13,402 nucleotides of DNA from CAMLOF01 sp966692625 (GCA_966692625.1 CBKZAG010000088.1:1-13402); one strand, 5' to 3'; shown: positions 1-6,867, counted from the stretch's first letter. The notes: generated from the sequence alone by a model not told the origin. Program-made: numbers and translations.

Positions 1-84
1 GAGTGCGATCACCTGCCCGAGCAGGCCTTCTACATGGTCGGTACCATCGACGAAGCCTTCGAGAAGGCGAAGAAGCTGGCCTGA
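1..84 (+). CDS. atpD: ATP synthase F1 subunit beta, C-terminal end (partial)
   Basis: Only the last 27 codons are present; the gene runs in from the left edge and stops with TGA at 82-84. The readable peptide contains DHLPEQAFYMVGTIDEAFEK, the highly conserved C-terminal helix region of F1 beta subunits. The beta subunit carries the catalytic nucleotide sites of the F1 head on the cytoplasmic face of the inner membrane. The order beta then epsilon, with 72 bp between them, is the normal end of a bacterial atp operon, so both genes should share one transcript. Identity rests on this short conserved stretch plus the following atpC and is secure. Confidence 0.95.
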   Translation, partial: ECDHLPEQAFYMVGTIDEAFEKAKKLA

Positions 85-156
85 TGCGGTTGGTCGGTGC
101 CAGGCGCCGGCCAACCCGTTGTGCCAACTTTTTGCCAAATTTGACGAGGAAAAGCA

Positions 157-573
157 ATGAGCACCATTCAAGTCGAGGTGGTGAGCGCGGAAGAGTCGAT
201 CTTCAGCGGTCCGGCCAAGTTCGTGGCGCTGCCTGGTGAAGCCGGCGAGTTGGGTATCCTGCCCGGCCACGTGCCGCTGATCACCCGCATCAAGCCCGGC
301 GCGGTGCGCATCGAGAAGGCTGATGGCGGCGAAGAGTTCGTCTTCGTGGCCGGTGGCATTCTGGAAGTGCAGCCCAAGGTCATCACCGTGTTGAGCGACA
401 CGGCCATCCGTGGCAAGGACCTGGACGAAGCCAAGGCAAACGACGCCCGCAAGGCCGCCGAGGAAGCCCTGAAGAACGCCAAGAGCGACGTGGACCTGGC
501 CAAGGCCCAGTCCGAGTTGGCCGTCATGGCCGCACAGATCGCCGCTCTGCGCAAGTTCCGCCAGAAGAAGTGA
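157..573 (+). CDS. atpC: ATP synthase F1 subunit epsilon
   Basis: A 138-residue protein of normal length for the family. Residues 1-85 form the beta-sandwich domain, with the typical start MSTIQVEVVSAEESIFSG, the LPGxxGELGILPGHxPL segment and a GG-ILEVQP stretch. Residues from about 88 form the alanine- and lysine-rich two-helix C-terminal domain ending FRQKK. Epsilon belongs to the central stalk of F1Fo; it couples rotation to the ring and can inhibit ATP hydrolysis through its C-terminal helices (family knowledge). The ATG at 157 is preceded by a good ribosome binding site, GAGGAAAAGCA. It is the last gene of the atp operon and is followed by a strong intrinsic terminator. Confidence 0.97.
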   Translation: MSTIQVEVVSAEESIFSGPAKFVALPGEAGELGILPGHVPLITRIKPGAVRIEKADGGEEFVFVAGGILEVQPKVITVLSDTAIRGKDLDEAKANDARKAAEEALKNAKSDVDLAKAQSELAVMAAQIAALRKFRQKK

Positions 574-605
574 GCCTGCACCCCCTTGGGGTCAGCTCCG
601 CAGAG

Positions 606-627
606 AACCGCCTTCGGGCGGTTTTTT
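606..627 (+). terminator. Intrinsic terminator of the atp operon
   Basis: A perfect 7-bp stem AACCGCC / GGCGGTT with the stable tetraloop TTCG is followed at once by a run of T on the plus strand (622-627, including the last two stem bases). It lies 32 bp after the atpC stop and ends the atp transcript. It is the clearest terminator in the window. Confidence 0.93.
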
Positions 628-672
628 GTTGCCTGTTTACCGATGCGTGGGCAGTCACGGCACAATGGTGCG

Positions 673-1110
673 ATGCGCAGACGTATTCCTCCCAACACCA
701 GCGTGGATGATTTGGAACAGACCTTTTACGAGGCCTTGCAACGGGCGGACTTGGAGGCGTTGATGGCCTGTTGGGCGGATGAAGATGAACCTGTGTGCGT
801 GCACCCGGGCGGGCCAAGGCTGGTTGGGGCAATGGCCATTCGAGAGTCTTTCGCCCGCGTGTTCGAGGCTGGCGCAGTGCGCGCAGTGCCTACCCATGTG
901 AAGCAGACCATGGTGGGTCAATGCTGCGTTCACAGTCTTGTGGAGCGTGTGGACGTGCCCACACACGACGGGGTGACACACGCCTATGTGACGGCAACCA
1001 ACGTTTACGTGAAGACGGCGCAAGGCTGGCGGTTGCTGGTACACCATGCCAGCCCAGGCACGCCGATTGCACCAATTGATCATTCAACCGTGGTGCCGAC
1101 CTTGCATTGA
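673..1110 (+). CDS. NTF2/SnoaL-like family protein
   Basis: A 145-residue protein with the pattern of the SnoaL / nuclear transport factor 2 fold. It has an N-terminal helix (FYEALQRADLEALMACWADE), then CVHPGGPRLVGAMAIRESF, then alternating beta strands ending with GWRLLVHHASPGTP. This cone-shaped fold serves as enzyme (ketosteroid isomerase type) or binding domain; no specific substrate can be read from the sequence. The frame is open back to 586, but those codons run through the atp terminator, so the ATG at 673 is preferred. There is no clear Shine-Dalgarno; CACAAT at 661-666 could be a -10 element giving a very short or absent leader. The next gene begins one base after this stop. Confidence 0.8.
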   Translation: MRRRIPPNTSVDDLEQTFYEALQRADLEALMACWADEDEPVCVHPGGPRLVGAMAIRESFARVFEAGAVRAVPTHVKQTMVGQCCVHSLVERVDVPTHDGVTHAYVTATNVYVKTAQGWRLLVHHASPGTPIAPIDHSTVVPTLH

Positions 1111-1111
1111 A

Positions 1112-2218
1112 ATGGCGCCCGAAAGCATCTTCAACACACGCGCTCCATGGTGGTTGCCTGGCGGCAACGCGCAGACGATCTGGCCAGCTCTGTTTGGCCG
1201 CTCCTTTGCCGTGTGTGCGCCGCAGTTTTCGCGGGAACGCTGGACAACCCCCGATGGTGATTTCATCGATGTTGACCACTTGGTGGGCAAGGAGCCAGCC
1301 GTTGGCAGCCCGCGCCTCGTGCTGTTCCATGGACTGGAGGGAAGCTCGGGCAGCCATTACGCGCAAGCCTTTGCTGACCAGGCAGCACGCATGGGTTGGG
1401 CCTTCTGTGTGCCCCATTTTCGGGGGTGTTCGGGGGAATTGAATCTCGCACCCCGGGCCTACCATTCAGGTGACCACGAGGAAATTCACTGGGTGCTCGC
1501 GCGACTGCGTGAGCAGGAGCCTATGCGGCCCATGCTGGCGGTGGGTGTTTCCTTGGGTGGGAATGCTCTGTTGCGTTGGGCCCAGGAGATGGGGCGCTCG
1601 TCAAACCAATGGGTAAGTGCGGTGGCTGCCGTGTCGGCACCTGTGGATCTTGGAGCTGCTGGCCGCGCGATAGACCGAGGTTTCAACAGACTTGTTTATG
1701 CCAGGATGTTTCTGCGGACGATGGTGCGCAAGGCCGAGGCAAAATGGCAGCAGTTTCCTGGGTTGTTCGATCTGGACAGCGTGCGGCGGGCAAGAACCCT
1801 GCATGAATTCGATGACCTCTTCACCGCGCCGCTGCATGGATTCAAAAGCGTGGATGACTACTGGTCCAGAGCCGCGGCAAAGCCCCGGTTGACCGACATC
1901 GCATTGCCGGCGTTGGTGTTGAACGCACGCAACGACCCCTTTGTCCCCGCAGGCAGTCTTCCCGGTCAAGCCGACGTGGGCAGATGGGTGACCCTGGCCC
2001 AGCCGGCGCACGGCGGACATGTCGGCTTCCCTGAACAGGTCGCAGGAGCGCCTTGGTGCGTCCACGTCCAGAGCATGCCGGCATGGGTAGCGGGCTGGCT
2101 TGCGTCTGTTTATGGCCGCGGCAAATGCTCAGTTGCCCCGGTTGTTCAAGAAGGTGCCAGTGCGTATGCAATTCCAGGGCTGAGCCCTAGTGGACTGCGG
2201 GAGCCGATGAATGGATAA
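1112..2218 (+). CDS. YheT-family alpha/beta hydrolase
   Basis: A 368-residue serine hydrolase of the YheT/ABHD family. The family hallmark GGNAQT is at residues 17-22, FHGLEG (oxyanion-hole region) at 72-77, and the nucleophile elbow GVSLGG at 145-150 with Ser147. The probable acid is Asp275 (NARNDPF) and the base His303 (HGGHVGF), so the triad looks complete. Natural substrates of bacterial YheT proteins are not established; esterase activity is the usual expectation. The ATG at 1112 follows the upstream stop by one base. The frame is open upstream to 1046, but that part overlaps the preceding gene. The C-terminal tail after about residue 330 is longer than in many homologues. The end overlaps the next gene by 8 bp, so the three genes 673-2759 are probably one transcript. 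Confidence 0.9.
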   Translation: MAPESIFNTRAPWWLPGGNAQTIWPALFGRSFAVCAPQFSRERWTTPDGDFIDVDHLVGKEPAVGSPRLVLFHGLEGSSGSHYAQAFADQAARMGWAFCVPHFRGCSGELNLAPRAYHSGDHEEIHWVLARLREQEPMRPMLAVGVSLGGNALLRWAQEMGRSSNQWVSAVAAVSAPVDLGAAGRAIDRGFNRLVYARMFLRTMVRKAEAKWQQFPGLFDLDSVRRARTLHEFDDLFTAPLHGFKSVDDYWSRAAAKPRLTDIALPALVLNARNDPFVPAGSLPGQADVGRWVTLAQPAHGGHVGFPEQVAGAPWCVHVQSMPAWVAGWLASVYGRGKCSVAPVVQEGASAYAIPGLSPSGLREPMNG

Positions 2219-2759
2219 CATCGTCAAAGCAGCCATGGCCAAGTGGCCGAACGTTCCTGACTGTTATGGATGGCTTGGATTGGACGCCCGAGGGTGCTGG
2301 TGGATGCGGGATGACGCTGCGCAGCGTGCGGGCCCGTTTGCAGGGACCGGCAGCAGCACAGAGAGTAGAGGCTCGATCCTCCGGCACGACAAGCTGATCG
2401 AATTCATCAATCGCAACTACGGTGCAGATGACCGAGGTCGTTGGTACTTTCAGAATGGGCCGCAACGCGTCTATGTCGAGTTAGAGGTTGCTCCATGGGT
2501 GTGGCGCGTGCTTCCAGATGGCCAGCTGCAGAGTCACACCGGGCAGCCCACAGAGGCGTTGTCCGTACACCTTGATGAGCAAGGGCGCCTGTTTGTGGCC
2601 ACCCCCTTGGGTTTGGGACTGGTGCACAGCCAGGACATGCACTTGGCGGCGGATGCTGTGGAGTCTGGCGTGTGGCGGCCGCAGGACTGTGAATACGCGG
2701 GGTTGTTGGTCATCCACCACTGCGTTCTGAGCCCGGCAGCAGCAGCCCCCCGGAAATGA
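2211..2759 (+). CDS. Uncharacterised family protein (DUF2944/DUF2946-type)
   Basis: A 182-residue soluble-looking protein with no signal peptide or membrane segment. It opens with MDNIVKAAMAKWPNVPDCYG, followed by WLGLDARGCWWMRDD, DKLIEFINRNYGADDRGRWY and FQNGPQRVYVELE. I recognise this as a conserved betaproteobacterial family of unknown function, listed as DUF2944 or DUF2946; the exact number is from memory and uncertain. The many Trp, Tyr and Asp/Arg residues in the first 110 positions mark the conserved core, and the C-terminal third is less distinctive. The ATG at 2211 lies inside the end of the hydrolase gene (8-bp overlap, different frame), which points to translational coupling. Downstream is the terminator of the convergent cytochrome gene. 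The function is unknown. Confidence 0.82.
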   Translation: MDNIVKAAMAKWPNVPDCYGWLGLDARGCWWMRDDAAQRAGPFAGTGSSTESRGSILRHDKLIEFINRNYGADDRGRWYFQNGPQRVYVELEVAPWVWRVLPDGQLQSHTGQPTEALSVHLDEQGRLFVATPLGLGLVHSQDMHLAADAVESGVWRPQDCEYAGLLVIHHCVLSPAAAAPRK

Positions 2760-2780
2760 AAAAGCCGGCACGAGGCCGGC
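2759..2780 (-). terminator. Intrinsic terminator of the cytochrome gene
   Basis: Read on the minus strand, GCCGGC-CTCGT-GCCGGC is followed by five T. It lies 22 bp past the cytochrome stop at 2803. On the plus strand it begins at the stop codon of the convergent gene 2211-2759 but has no T run in that direction, so it mainly serves the minus-strand transcript. Confidence 0.85.
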
Positions 2781-2802
2781 CAATTCTGGGGTCTTCGTGC
2801 CC

Positions 2803-3306
2803 TTACTTGGCGGCTTCTGCCGCAGCAGGCGCCTGAGGCTCCGCGAAAGAAGCCCCAGCCTTGTTGGCCATGTAAACGACTGCGCGGCCGATTTCCAGGT
2901 CTTCAAAAGCGCCGCCACCCTGCGCACCCATGGCGCCCTTGCCTTTGAGGGCGGCGGCCAACAAGGCGTCGTACCCTTGACCAATGCGAGCGGCCCAGGC
3001 GCCAGCGTCGCCAAACTTGGGCGCGCCCACCATGCCGGTGGCGTGGCAAGCGGCACATTGCGCGGTGTAAACCGCCTCACCCGACTGGAGAGGGCGGTTG
3101 GCGTCGCGCAACTCAACCGAACCAACGCGTTGGATACGCTTGGCGGTAGCCAATTCTTGATCGACAGCGCCCGCGGCAGGCTTTTCGGCTTTGGTGACGT
3201 AATACACCAGACCGATGATGAGGAAGACCGGCAGGATGAACGCGAACATCGATGTCCAGAACAGCTGTTTCGGCGTTTTGATGGGGCCGGTGTGGTTGTC
3301 GCTCAT
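2803..3306 (-). CDS. Membrane-anchored class I cytochrome c (c5-like)
   Basis: A 167-residue protein with one uncleaved-looking N-terminal membrane segment (about residues 15-37, FWTSMFAFILPVFLIIGLVY) and a periplasmic haem domain. The haem motif CAACH is at 84-88 and is followed by GAPKFGDAGAWAARI, typical of the c5/CycB type. Met126 in KGKGAM is the likely sixth haem ligand; the residue after it is Gly where Pro is common. An Ala/Pro/Glu-rich tail ends the protein. It probably carries electrons near the terminal oxidase or cytochrome bc1 (family inference). The ATG at 3306 has a good ribosome binding site, CGAGGAAAAC. The gene stands alone, with a predicted -10 element upstream and a terminator downstream. 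Confidence 0.92.
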   Translation of the reverse strand: MSDNHTGPIKTPKQLFWTSMFAFILPVFLIIGLVYYVTKAEKPAAGAVDQELATAKRIQRVGSVELRDANRPLQSGEAVYTAQCAACHATGMVGAPKFGDAGAWAARIGQGYDALLAAALKGKGAMGAQGGGAFEDLEIGRAVVYMANKAGASFAEPQAPAAAEAAK

Positions 3307-3374
3307 GTTTTCCTCGGTAGGGGGCGGGCTGCAAAGGTCTGGCGCCGTGGTGGCCAGACTGAAGACAGTCCGAA

Positions 3375-3380
3375 ATTATA
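3375..3380 (-). promoter_or_regulatory. Candidate -10 element for the cytochrome gene
   Basis: The minus strand reads TATAAT, a perfect sigma-70 -10 hexamer, about 70 bp upstream of the cytochrome start codon. A start point near 3368 would give a leader of about 60 nt. No convincing -35 hexamer is seen at 16-18 bp spacing, so the call is moderate. Confidence 0.45.
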
Positions 3381-3444
3381 GCCAACGGCCTGGACACCGC
3401 CTCTTGTGGCCTGTAGTCTGCATGCCAGTGATGCCTGCGGCTGC

Positions 3445-3450
3445 TAGAAT
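3445..3450 (+). promoter_or_regulatory. Candidate -10 element for tRNA-Arg
   Basis: TAGAAT lies 24 bp upstream of the mature tRNA 5' end, a normal distance for a tRNA promoter. No good -35 hexamer is visible upstream. Just after it, GAATC-CAAC-GATTC forms a short inverted repeat of unknown meaning. Confidence 0.35.
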
Positions 3451-3474
3451 CCAACGATTCTGTGTGCAGGCAAT

Positions 3475-3550
3475 GCGGCTGTAGCTCAGTGGATAGAGTA
3501 TCGGCCTCCGAAGCCGAGGGTCGTGGGTTCGATCCCCGCCAGCCGCGCCA
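3475..3550 (+). tRNA. tRNA-Arg (anticodon CCG)
   Basis: A complete 76-nt cloverleaf. The acceptor stem GCGGCTG pairs with CAGCCGC, the anticodon stem TCGGC/GCCGA encloses the loop CTCCGAA (anticodon CCG, reading CGG arginine codons), and the T-loop is GGTTCGATCC. The CCA end is encoded. tRNA genes are common integration sites; the 470 bp directly 3' of this one hold mobile-element debris. No second copy of the tRNA 3' end was noticed in the window, so there is no direct sign of attachment-site duplication. Confidence 0.97.
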
Positions 3551-3583
3551 ATTCGGAACAGATGGGGGCACCTTTGTGTCACC

Positions 3584-3649
3584 GGAACCATAAACGTTCC
3601 GCTTCGGCACGCTTATGCTTCTTTTTCGGGGTGGAACATTTATGCTTCC
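3584..3649. repeat. Three copies of a 17-bp GGNAC..TTATG..TCC motif
   Basis: Copy A is on the minus strand, 3600 to 3584: GGAACGTTTATGGTTCC. Copy B is on the plus strand, 3606-3622: GGCACGCTTATGCTTCT. Copy C is on the plus strand, 3633-3649: GGAACATTTATGCTTCC. A and C differ at two positions, so they form a near-perfect inverted pair; B and C are direct repeats with a 27-bp period. Two further related copies lie at 8261-8300. Arrays of this kind resemble transposase binding sites at element ends (inference). Confidence 0.7.
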
Positions 3650-3700
3650 CGCCTCACGGGCAACTTTTCAGCGTGCCCGAGCCGTGATCGGTCCCTACGG

Positions 3701-3784
3701 CAAATCAAATACTCCTACAAATTCAACGGGTTACAGAAGATCGGCTTGGTCCGGTCTTTGTGGGAAGCCAGCCGTTACAAGGGC
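3701..3784 (+). pseudogene. Unidentified protein-like fragment
   Basis: This frame reads QIKYSYKFNGLQKIGLVRSL followed by WEASRYKG. The mix of basic, aromatic and hydrophobic residues looks like a genuine protein end rather than chance translation. The frame is open upstream through the 17-bp motifs, but that part does not look coding, and no start codon with a ribosome binding site is apparent. Past 3784 it runs antisense through the IS3 remnant. It may be a piece of a transposase or integrase, because it sits between motif copies and IS debris, but I do not recognise the family. Confidence 0.3.
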
Positions 3785-3870
3785 GCCTGCGGCACGGCTA
3801 CACCGTGTTCGGTGACCAGTTTGACCGCCTCACGCGTGAACTCTCGCCGGAATGTCCTTCTTCTCTCTAT
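3775..3870 (-). pseudogene. IS3-family transposase OrfA, N-terminal remnant
   Basis: The minus strand reads ERRRTFRREFTREAVKLVTE then HGVAVPQA, the N-terminal helix-turn-helix of IS3-family OrfA proteins. The codon before the first Glu is ATA (3870-3868), probably the original ATG start after mutation. Convincing similarity ends near 3784, where the frame soon meets TAA at 3777-3775, so only about 30 of the usual 90-100 residues remain. The rest of orfA and all of orfB are missing. It is non-functional debris. Confidence 0.7.
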
Positions 3871-3961
3871 GAGCCACCTCTGGTTTCATACTTCACCTTA
3901 ACAAGGTGTCAGTGAAACCGGCAGCAGCCCAGACCTCATCAAAGGGACAATAAGGCGGACA
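3784..3961 (-). mobile_element. Truncated end of an IS3-family insertion sequence
   Basis: Upstream of the OrfA remnant, the minus strand carries a non-coding leader that includes GGTTTCACTGACACC, a sequence I associate with IS3-family left ends. The outer boundary may be TGTCCGCC at 3961-3954, beginning with the TG usual for this family, but no partner inverted repeat is present because the other end is lost. The inner boundary near 3784 is where OrfA similarity stops. Confidence 0.5.
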
Positions 3962-3969
3962 GTTTTCGA

Positions 3970-3991
3970 GGCAGCACGGTTCTGTGCTGCC
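3970..3991 (-). terminator. Hairpin after the binding-protein gene, possible terminator
   Basis: GGCAGCAC / GTGCTGCC makes a perfect 8-bp stem with a 6-nt loop, 29 bp downstream of the minus-strand stop at 4020. There is no T run after it on either strand, so it may slow or end transcription only weakly, or may simply mark the junction with the IS remnant. Confidence 0.35.
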
Positions 3992-4019
3992 CCGGCATGT
4001 GCCGAAGCAGCACAAGGGC

Positions 4020-5000
4020 TCAGTCCACCGTCACGCCGGCGCGCTTGACCACCTCGCCCAAACGCATGCTGTCTTTGCGGATCAACTCGGCGAACTGCTG
4101 CGGTGTGCCGCCCACCACTGGCGTGCCGATCGCTTCCCACTTTTTCTTGAACGCGGAGTCATTGAAGATCGCGTTGAGCGTGGTGTTGAGCTTGTTGATG
4201 ACCGCAGACGGCGTACCCGCACGCACCGCTATACCGTGCCAGGCGGTGAGCTCGTAGCCCTCGATACCGGCCTCCATCATGGTCGGCACGTTCGGCAGCG
4301 AAGGATGACGCTTGGCCGAGGTCACAGCCAGCGGCACCAGGCGGCCGGCCTGAATGTGCGGCAGCGAGCTGCCCAGCACGTCGAACATCACGCTCACCTG
4401 GCCGCCGATCATGTCGTTGAGCGCCGGCCCTGCGCCGCGGTAGGGGATGTGCGAGAGGCTGATCCCCATCTGCGTGTTGAAGATCTCGCCAGCCAGATGT
4501 TGCGGCGTGCCGTTGCCGGCGGATGCGAAAGCGAGTTGGCTGTCGGACCGCTTGGCCAGCGCCACCAGTTCCTGAGGCGTCTTCACACCCAGCTTTGGGT
4601 TGGCCTCAAACACCAGCGGGAAGGAAGAGATCTGGATGACCGGTGTCAGGTCCTTGAGCGGGTCAAAGGCCATGCTTTTATACAGGCTGGGGTTCACGGC
4701 CATTGGGCCACTGGCTGCCAGCAGCAGCGTGTGACCGTCGGCAGGTAGTTGCTTTGCTACTTCAGCGCTGCCCAGGTTGCCGCCGGCGCCGCTCTTGTTG
4801 TCGACCACCACCGTCACTCCCAGACGGTTCTGCAGCTCTGGCTGCAGCAGGCGCGCCATCAGGTCGGTCGGGCCGCCGGGTGGGTAGGGCACCACGAAGC
4901 GGATCGGCTTGCTCGGGTAGGCCTCCTGCGCCGGCGCTGGCAGCGTGGCGGCCAGCGCCATGGCGCTGAGCACGGACTTGAGGAACACGGCTCTTTTCAT
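4020..5000 (-). CDS. Bug-family (TctC-like) solute-binding protein
   Basis: A 326-residue periplasmic binding protein. A signal peptide covers about residues 1-24 (KR at positions 2-3, hydrophobic core, cleavage near APA-QEA). The mature start YPSKPIRFVVPYPPGG (28-43) and the later DNKSGAGGNLGS are hallmarks of the Bug/TctC family, which binds carboxylates for tripartite tricarboxylate transporters. The TctA and TctB membrane subunits are absent from the window, as is common for the many orphan Bug proteins in Burkholderiales. Start ATG 5000 has a good ribosome binding site, AGGAGACAAACG. The gene follows the BKACE gene by 57 bp in the same direction, so it probably captures the substrate or a related acid of that pathway. 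The ligand cannot be predicted. Confidence 0.92.
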   Translation of the reverse strand: MKRAVFLKSVLSAMALAATLPAPAQEAYPSKPIRFVVPYPPGGPTDLMARLLQPELQNRLGVTVVVDNKSGAGGNLGSAEVAKQLPADGHTLLLAASGPMAVNPSLYKSMAFDPLKDLTPVIQISSFPLVFEANPKLGVKTPQELVALAKRSDSQLAFASAGNGTPQHLAGEIFNTQMGISLSHIPYRGAGPALNDMIGGQVSVMFDVLGSSLPHIQAGRLVPLAVTSAKRHPSLPNVPTMMEAGIEGYELTAWHGIAVRAGTPSAVINKLNTTLNAIFNDSAFKKKWEAIGTPVVGGTPQQFAELIRKDSMRLGEVVKRAGVTVD

Positions 5001-5057
5001 CGTTTGTCTCCTGGGGCTCGGTTGGGGGAAAGGCGCTTGTTCGGGCGCAGGGAAGAA

Positions 5058-5882
5058 TCAGGTAGAGAACCACTCGCGTGCCTGCTGTGCCGTGGCCACC
5101 GGACGACCCAGGGCCGCGGCCACGTCCATCACCTGATGCACCAGCTGGGCGTTGTCGCGTGCGACCTCGCCTGTCTTGAGCAGCAGGTTGTTCTCGAAGC
5201 CCACCCTCACATGCCCGCCCAGGGCGGCGGCAGTGGCTGCGCAAGCGTGCTCGCCGGCCCCGAAGGCACACATGGCCCAGGGCTCGCCGGTCTGATGGGC
5301 CTGCACGAAGGGCACCAGGTCGCGCGGCGTTGATCGCTGGCCAGCGGTGTAGCGGCCCAGCACGAAGAGCAGGAACCAGCGCCCGTCGGGCACCACGCAC
5401 TGCTGGCGCAGCGCCTGCCAGCGCCGCAGGTCCTGCTCGTCATAGAGGATGACCTGTGTCATTACGCGGTGCTCGACCAGCCAGGCGAAGAAGCGCGCCA
5501 GGCCGGCTTCGCCCACCTCGGGCTGGTCGATCTCACGCAGCCCGACCGACAGTGCTTCGGGCATCAGTTCCTGCACCATGGCCAGCTGCTGCTGCGCCTG
5601 GTAGACCTTGGCAGCCTCGCTGGTGACTTGCAGGATCATGTCGGGCCCAACAGCCGCGCGCACCACGCGCAGTGCCTCGCGGTAGCCCGCCACGTCCAAG
5701 CTGTGGCCACCCTGCGCATCGCGGATGTGCAGGTGCAGCATGGCTGCACCAGAGTCAAGACAGGCTTTGGCCGTCTGCGCCAGATCCTCGGGCGTGACCG
5801 GCAAGGCAGGATGATCCTGCACCTGTTTGTAGGCGCCGTTGGGTGCTGCGGTGATCAGCAGTGGGGTGTCGAAGAAACCCAT
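5058..5882 (-). CDS. Beta-keto acid cleavage enzyme (BKACE, DUF849)
   Basis: A 274-residue TIM-barrel enzyme of the BKACE family, which condenses a beta-keto acid with acetyl-CoA to give acetoacetate and a new acyl-CoA. The Zn-binding pair HLH is at 50-52 (GAAMLHLHIRD) and the metal-ligand Glu230 lies in RVGFENN (226-232), with Arg226 also present. Two features differ from the prototype Kce: the N-terminal motif is TAAPNGA instead of one containing Glu14, and residue 231 is Asn instead of Asp. ATG 5882 is chosen because GAGAGGA lies 10 bases upstream; the frame stays open to 6347, but there it runs antiphase through the dehydrogenase gene. The start lies 5 bp after the dehydrogenase stop, so the two are co-transcribed. 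The keto-acid substrate is unknown. Confidence 0.9.
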   Translation of the reverse strand: MGFFDTPLLITAAPNGAYKQVQDHPALPVTPEDLAQTAKACLDSGAAMLHLHIRDAQGGHSLDVAGYREALRVVRAAVGPDMILQVTSEAAKVYQAQQQLAMVQELMPEALSVGLREIDQPEVGEAGLARFFAWLVEHRVMTQVILYDEQDLRRWQALRQQCVVPDGRWFLLFVLGRYTAGQRSTPRDLVPFVQAHQTGEPWAMCAFGAGEHACAATAAALGGHVRVGFENNLLLKTGEVARDNAQLVHQVMDVAAALGRPVATAQQAREWFST

Positions 5883-5887
5883 GGCGT

Positions 5888-6841
5888 TCAGTCCTCTCGA
5901 CTGATTGGCGGCAGCTCGGATGCCAGCAGTTCCAGGCCCTGTCGCAGCAAGCGGTCGTAGCGGTCGCGCTCGGTCTGCAGGGTCTCCGGTGTCCAGGTGT
6001 AGAAGCCCTGGCCGGTCTTCATGCCCAGGTGGCCCTGGGCCACGCGTTCGCGCAACACGTGCGCCGGTTCGATGTCTCGGGCCAGGCTCGGGTACATAGT
6101 GGCCGCCGCGGCGCAGTGCACGTCGATGCCGGCGTGGTCGCGCTGCATCACCGGGCCCGCAGCCAGGAAGCGGAAACCGAAACCGAAGCGCACGGCCGCG
6201 TCCACGTCCTCGGGCGTGGCCACTCCTTCGTCGATGAGGGCAAACGCCTCGCGCGCCAGGGCGTGCTGCAGCCGGTTGGCCAGGAAACCGGGCTTGTCCT
6301 TGCGCACCAGCACCGGTACGTTGCCGCAGCCTCGCATGAAATTGCATAGGCCTTGCGCTAGGTCGGCGTCGGACGCTGGGCCCAGCACCACCTCCACCAG
6401 CGGTACGAGATGCGCCGGCATGAAAAAGTGCAGGCCGAACATGCGGTCGGCGGTCGAGAGCCCCTGCGCGATGGCGCTGATCGGAAAGCTCGAGCTGTTG
6501 CTGGTCAGCACCGTGTCGCGTTCAGCCCGACGCTCCAGTTCGGCGAACAGCGCCTGCTTGATGTCCAGACGCTCGGGCACGCTTTCGATCACCAGCGACA
6601 CGCCAGCCCAGTCGACCTCGTGAAGGCTGGCTACGCTGTGGATGCGTGCGGCGCGGCCGGGCAGATCCATGGCCTGCAGGTTGTCGCCCAGGTGGGCGGG
6701 CAGTGCGGCCCGTCTCGGGGCCGAGGGTTCGACGATGACCACCGTGGCGCCGCCGCGCGCCAGCACTATGGCCACGTCGGCACCCATGGTGCCGCCGCCG
6801 ACGACGACCGCACGGGCGGCTTTGGGTTGGGTTGTCCACAT
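5888..6841 (-). CDS. 3-hydroxyacyl-CoA dehydrogenase family, probable beta-hydroxy acid dehydrogenase
   Basis: A 317-residue NAD-dependent dehydrogenase. The Rossmann motif GGGTMG is at 15-20, with Glu38 at the end of the second strand, which favours NAD. Catalytic residues of the 3HCDH family are in place: TSNSSS at 113-118, His138 in GLHFFMP, Glu150 in PLVEVV (same spacing of 12 as in HADH), and Asn189 in KPGFLANRL. The usual Asn after HFF is Met here. The size, and the pairing with a BKACE gene, resemble L-carnitine dehydrogenase and lambda-crystallin-type enzymes that act on free hydroxy acids rather than CoA esters (inference). ATG 6841 is preferred over upstream codons because AGGAGAC precedes it. 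First gene of the operon, divergent from LysR. Confidence 0.9.
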   Translation of the reverse strand: MWTTQPKAARAVVVGGGTMGADVAIVLARGGATVVIVEPSAPRRAALPAHLGDNLQAMDLPGRAARIHSVASLHEVDWAGVSLVIESVPERLDIKQALFAELERRAERDTVLTSNSSSFPISAIAQGLSTADRMFGLHFFMPAHLVPLVEVVLGPASDADLAQGLCNFMRGCGNVPVLVRKDKPGFLANRLQHALAREAFALIDEGVATPEDVDAAVRFGFGFRFLAAGPVMQRDHAGIDVHCAAAATMYPSLARDIEPAHVLRERVAQGHLGMKTGQGFYTWTPETLQTERDRYDRLLRQGLELLASELPPISRED

Positions 6842-6867
6842 GGCGCGTTGTCTCCTGTTACCGCGCC

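Larger units (their letters stand above)
3551..4019. other. Gene-poor interval with mobile-element debris
   Basis: No intact gene is present. From left to right it holds three copies of a 17-bp motif (3584-3649); a small inverted repeat CGGGCA/TGCCCG (3658-3680); a plus-strand open stretch at 3701-3784 that reads like a real protein (see separate entry); a minus-strand IS3-family OrfA remnant (about 3784-3961); and a hairpin (3970-3991) just past the end of the binding-protein gene. The plus and minus fragments meet near 3783, which suggests that two unrelated element pieces were joined by deletion. Confidence 0.7.

Noticed and set aside
168..698. Long minus-strand open frame across atpC
   Set aside because: It is antisense to a certain gene, runs through the atp terminator, and its translation resembles no protein.
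3984..4748. Long plus-strand open frame opposite the binding-protein gene
   Set aside because: A shadow of a high-GC gene: the sequence is rich in His, Arg and Gly, with no start signal and no recognisable domain.
5883..6347. N-terminal extension of the BKACE reading frame over the dehydrogenase gene
   Set aside because: The frame is open, but the translation is Arg/Gly/Pro-rich shadow sequence, and a proper ribosome binding site and family-typical start occur at 5882.
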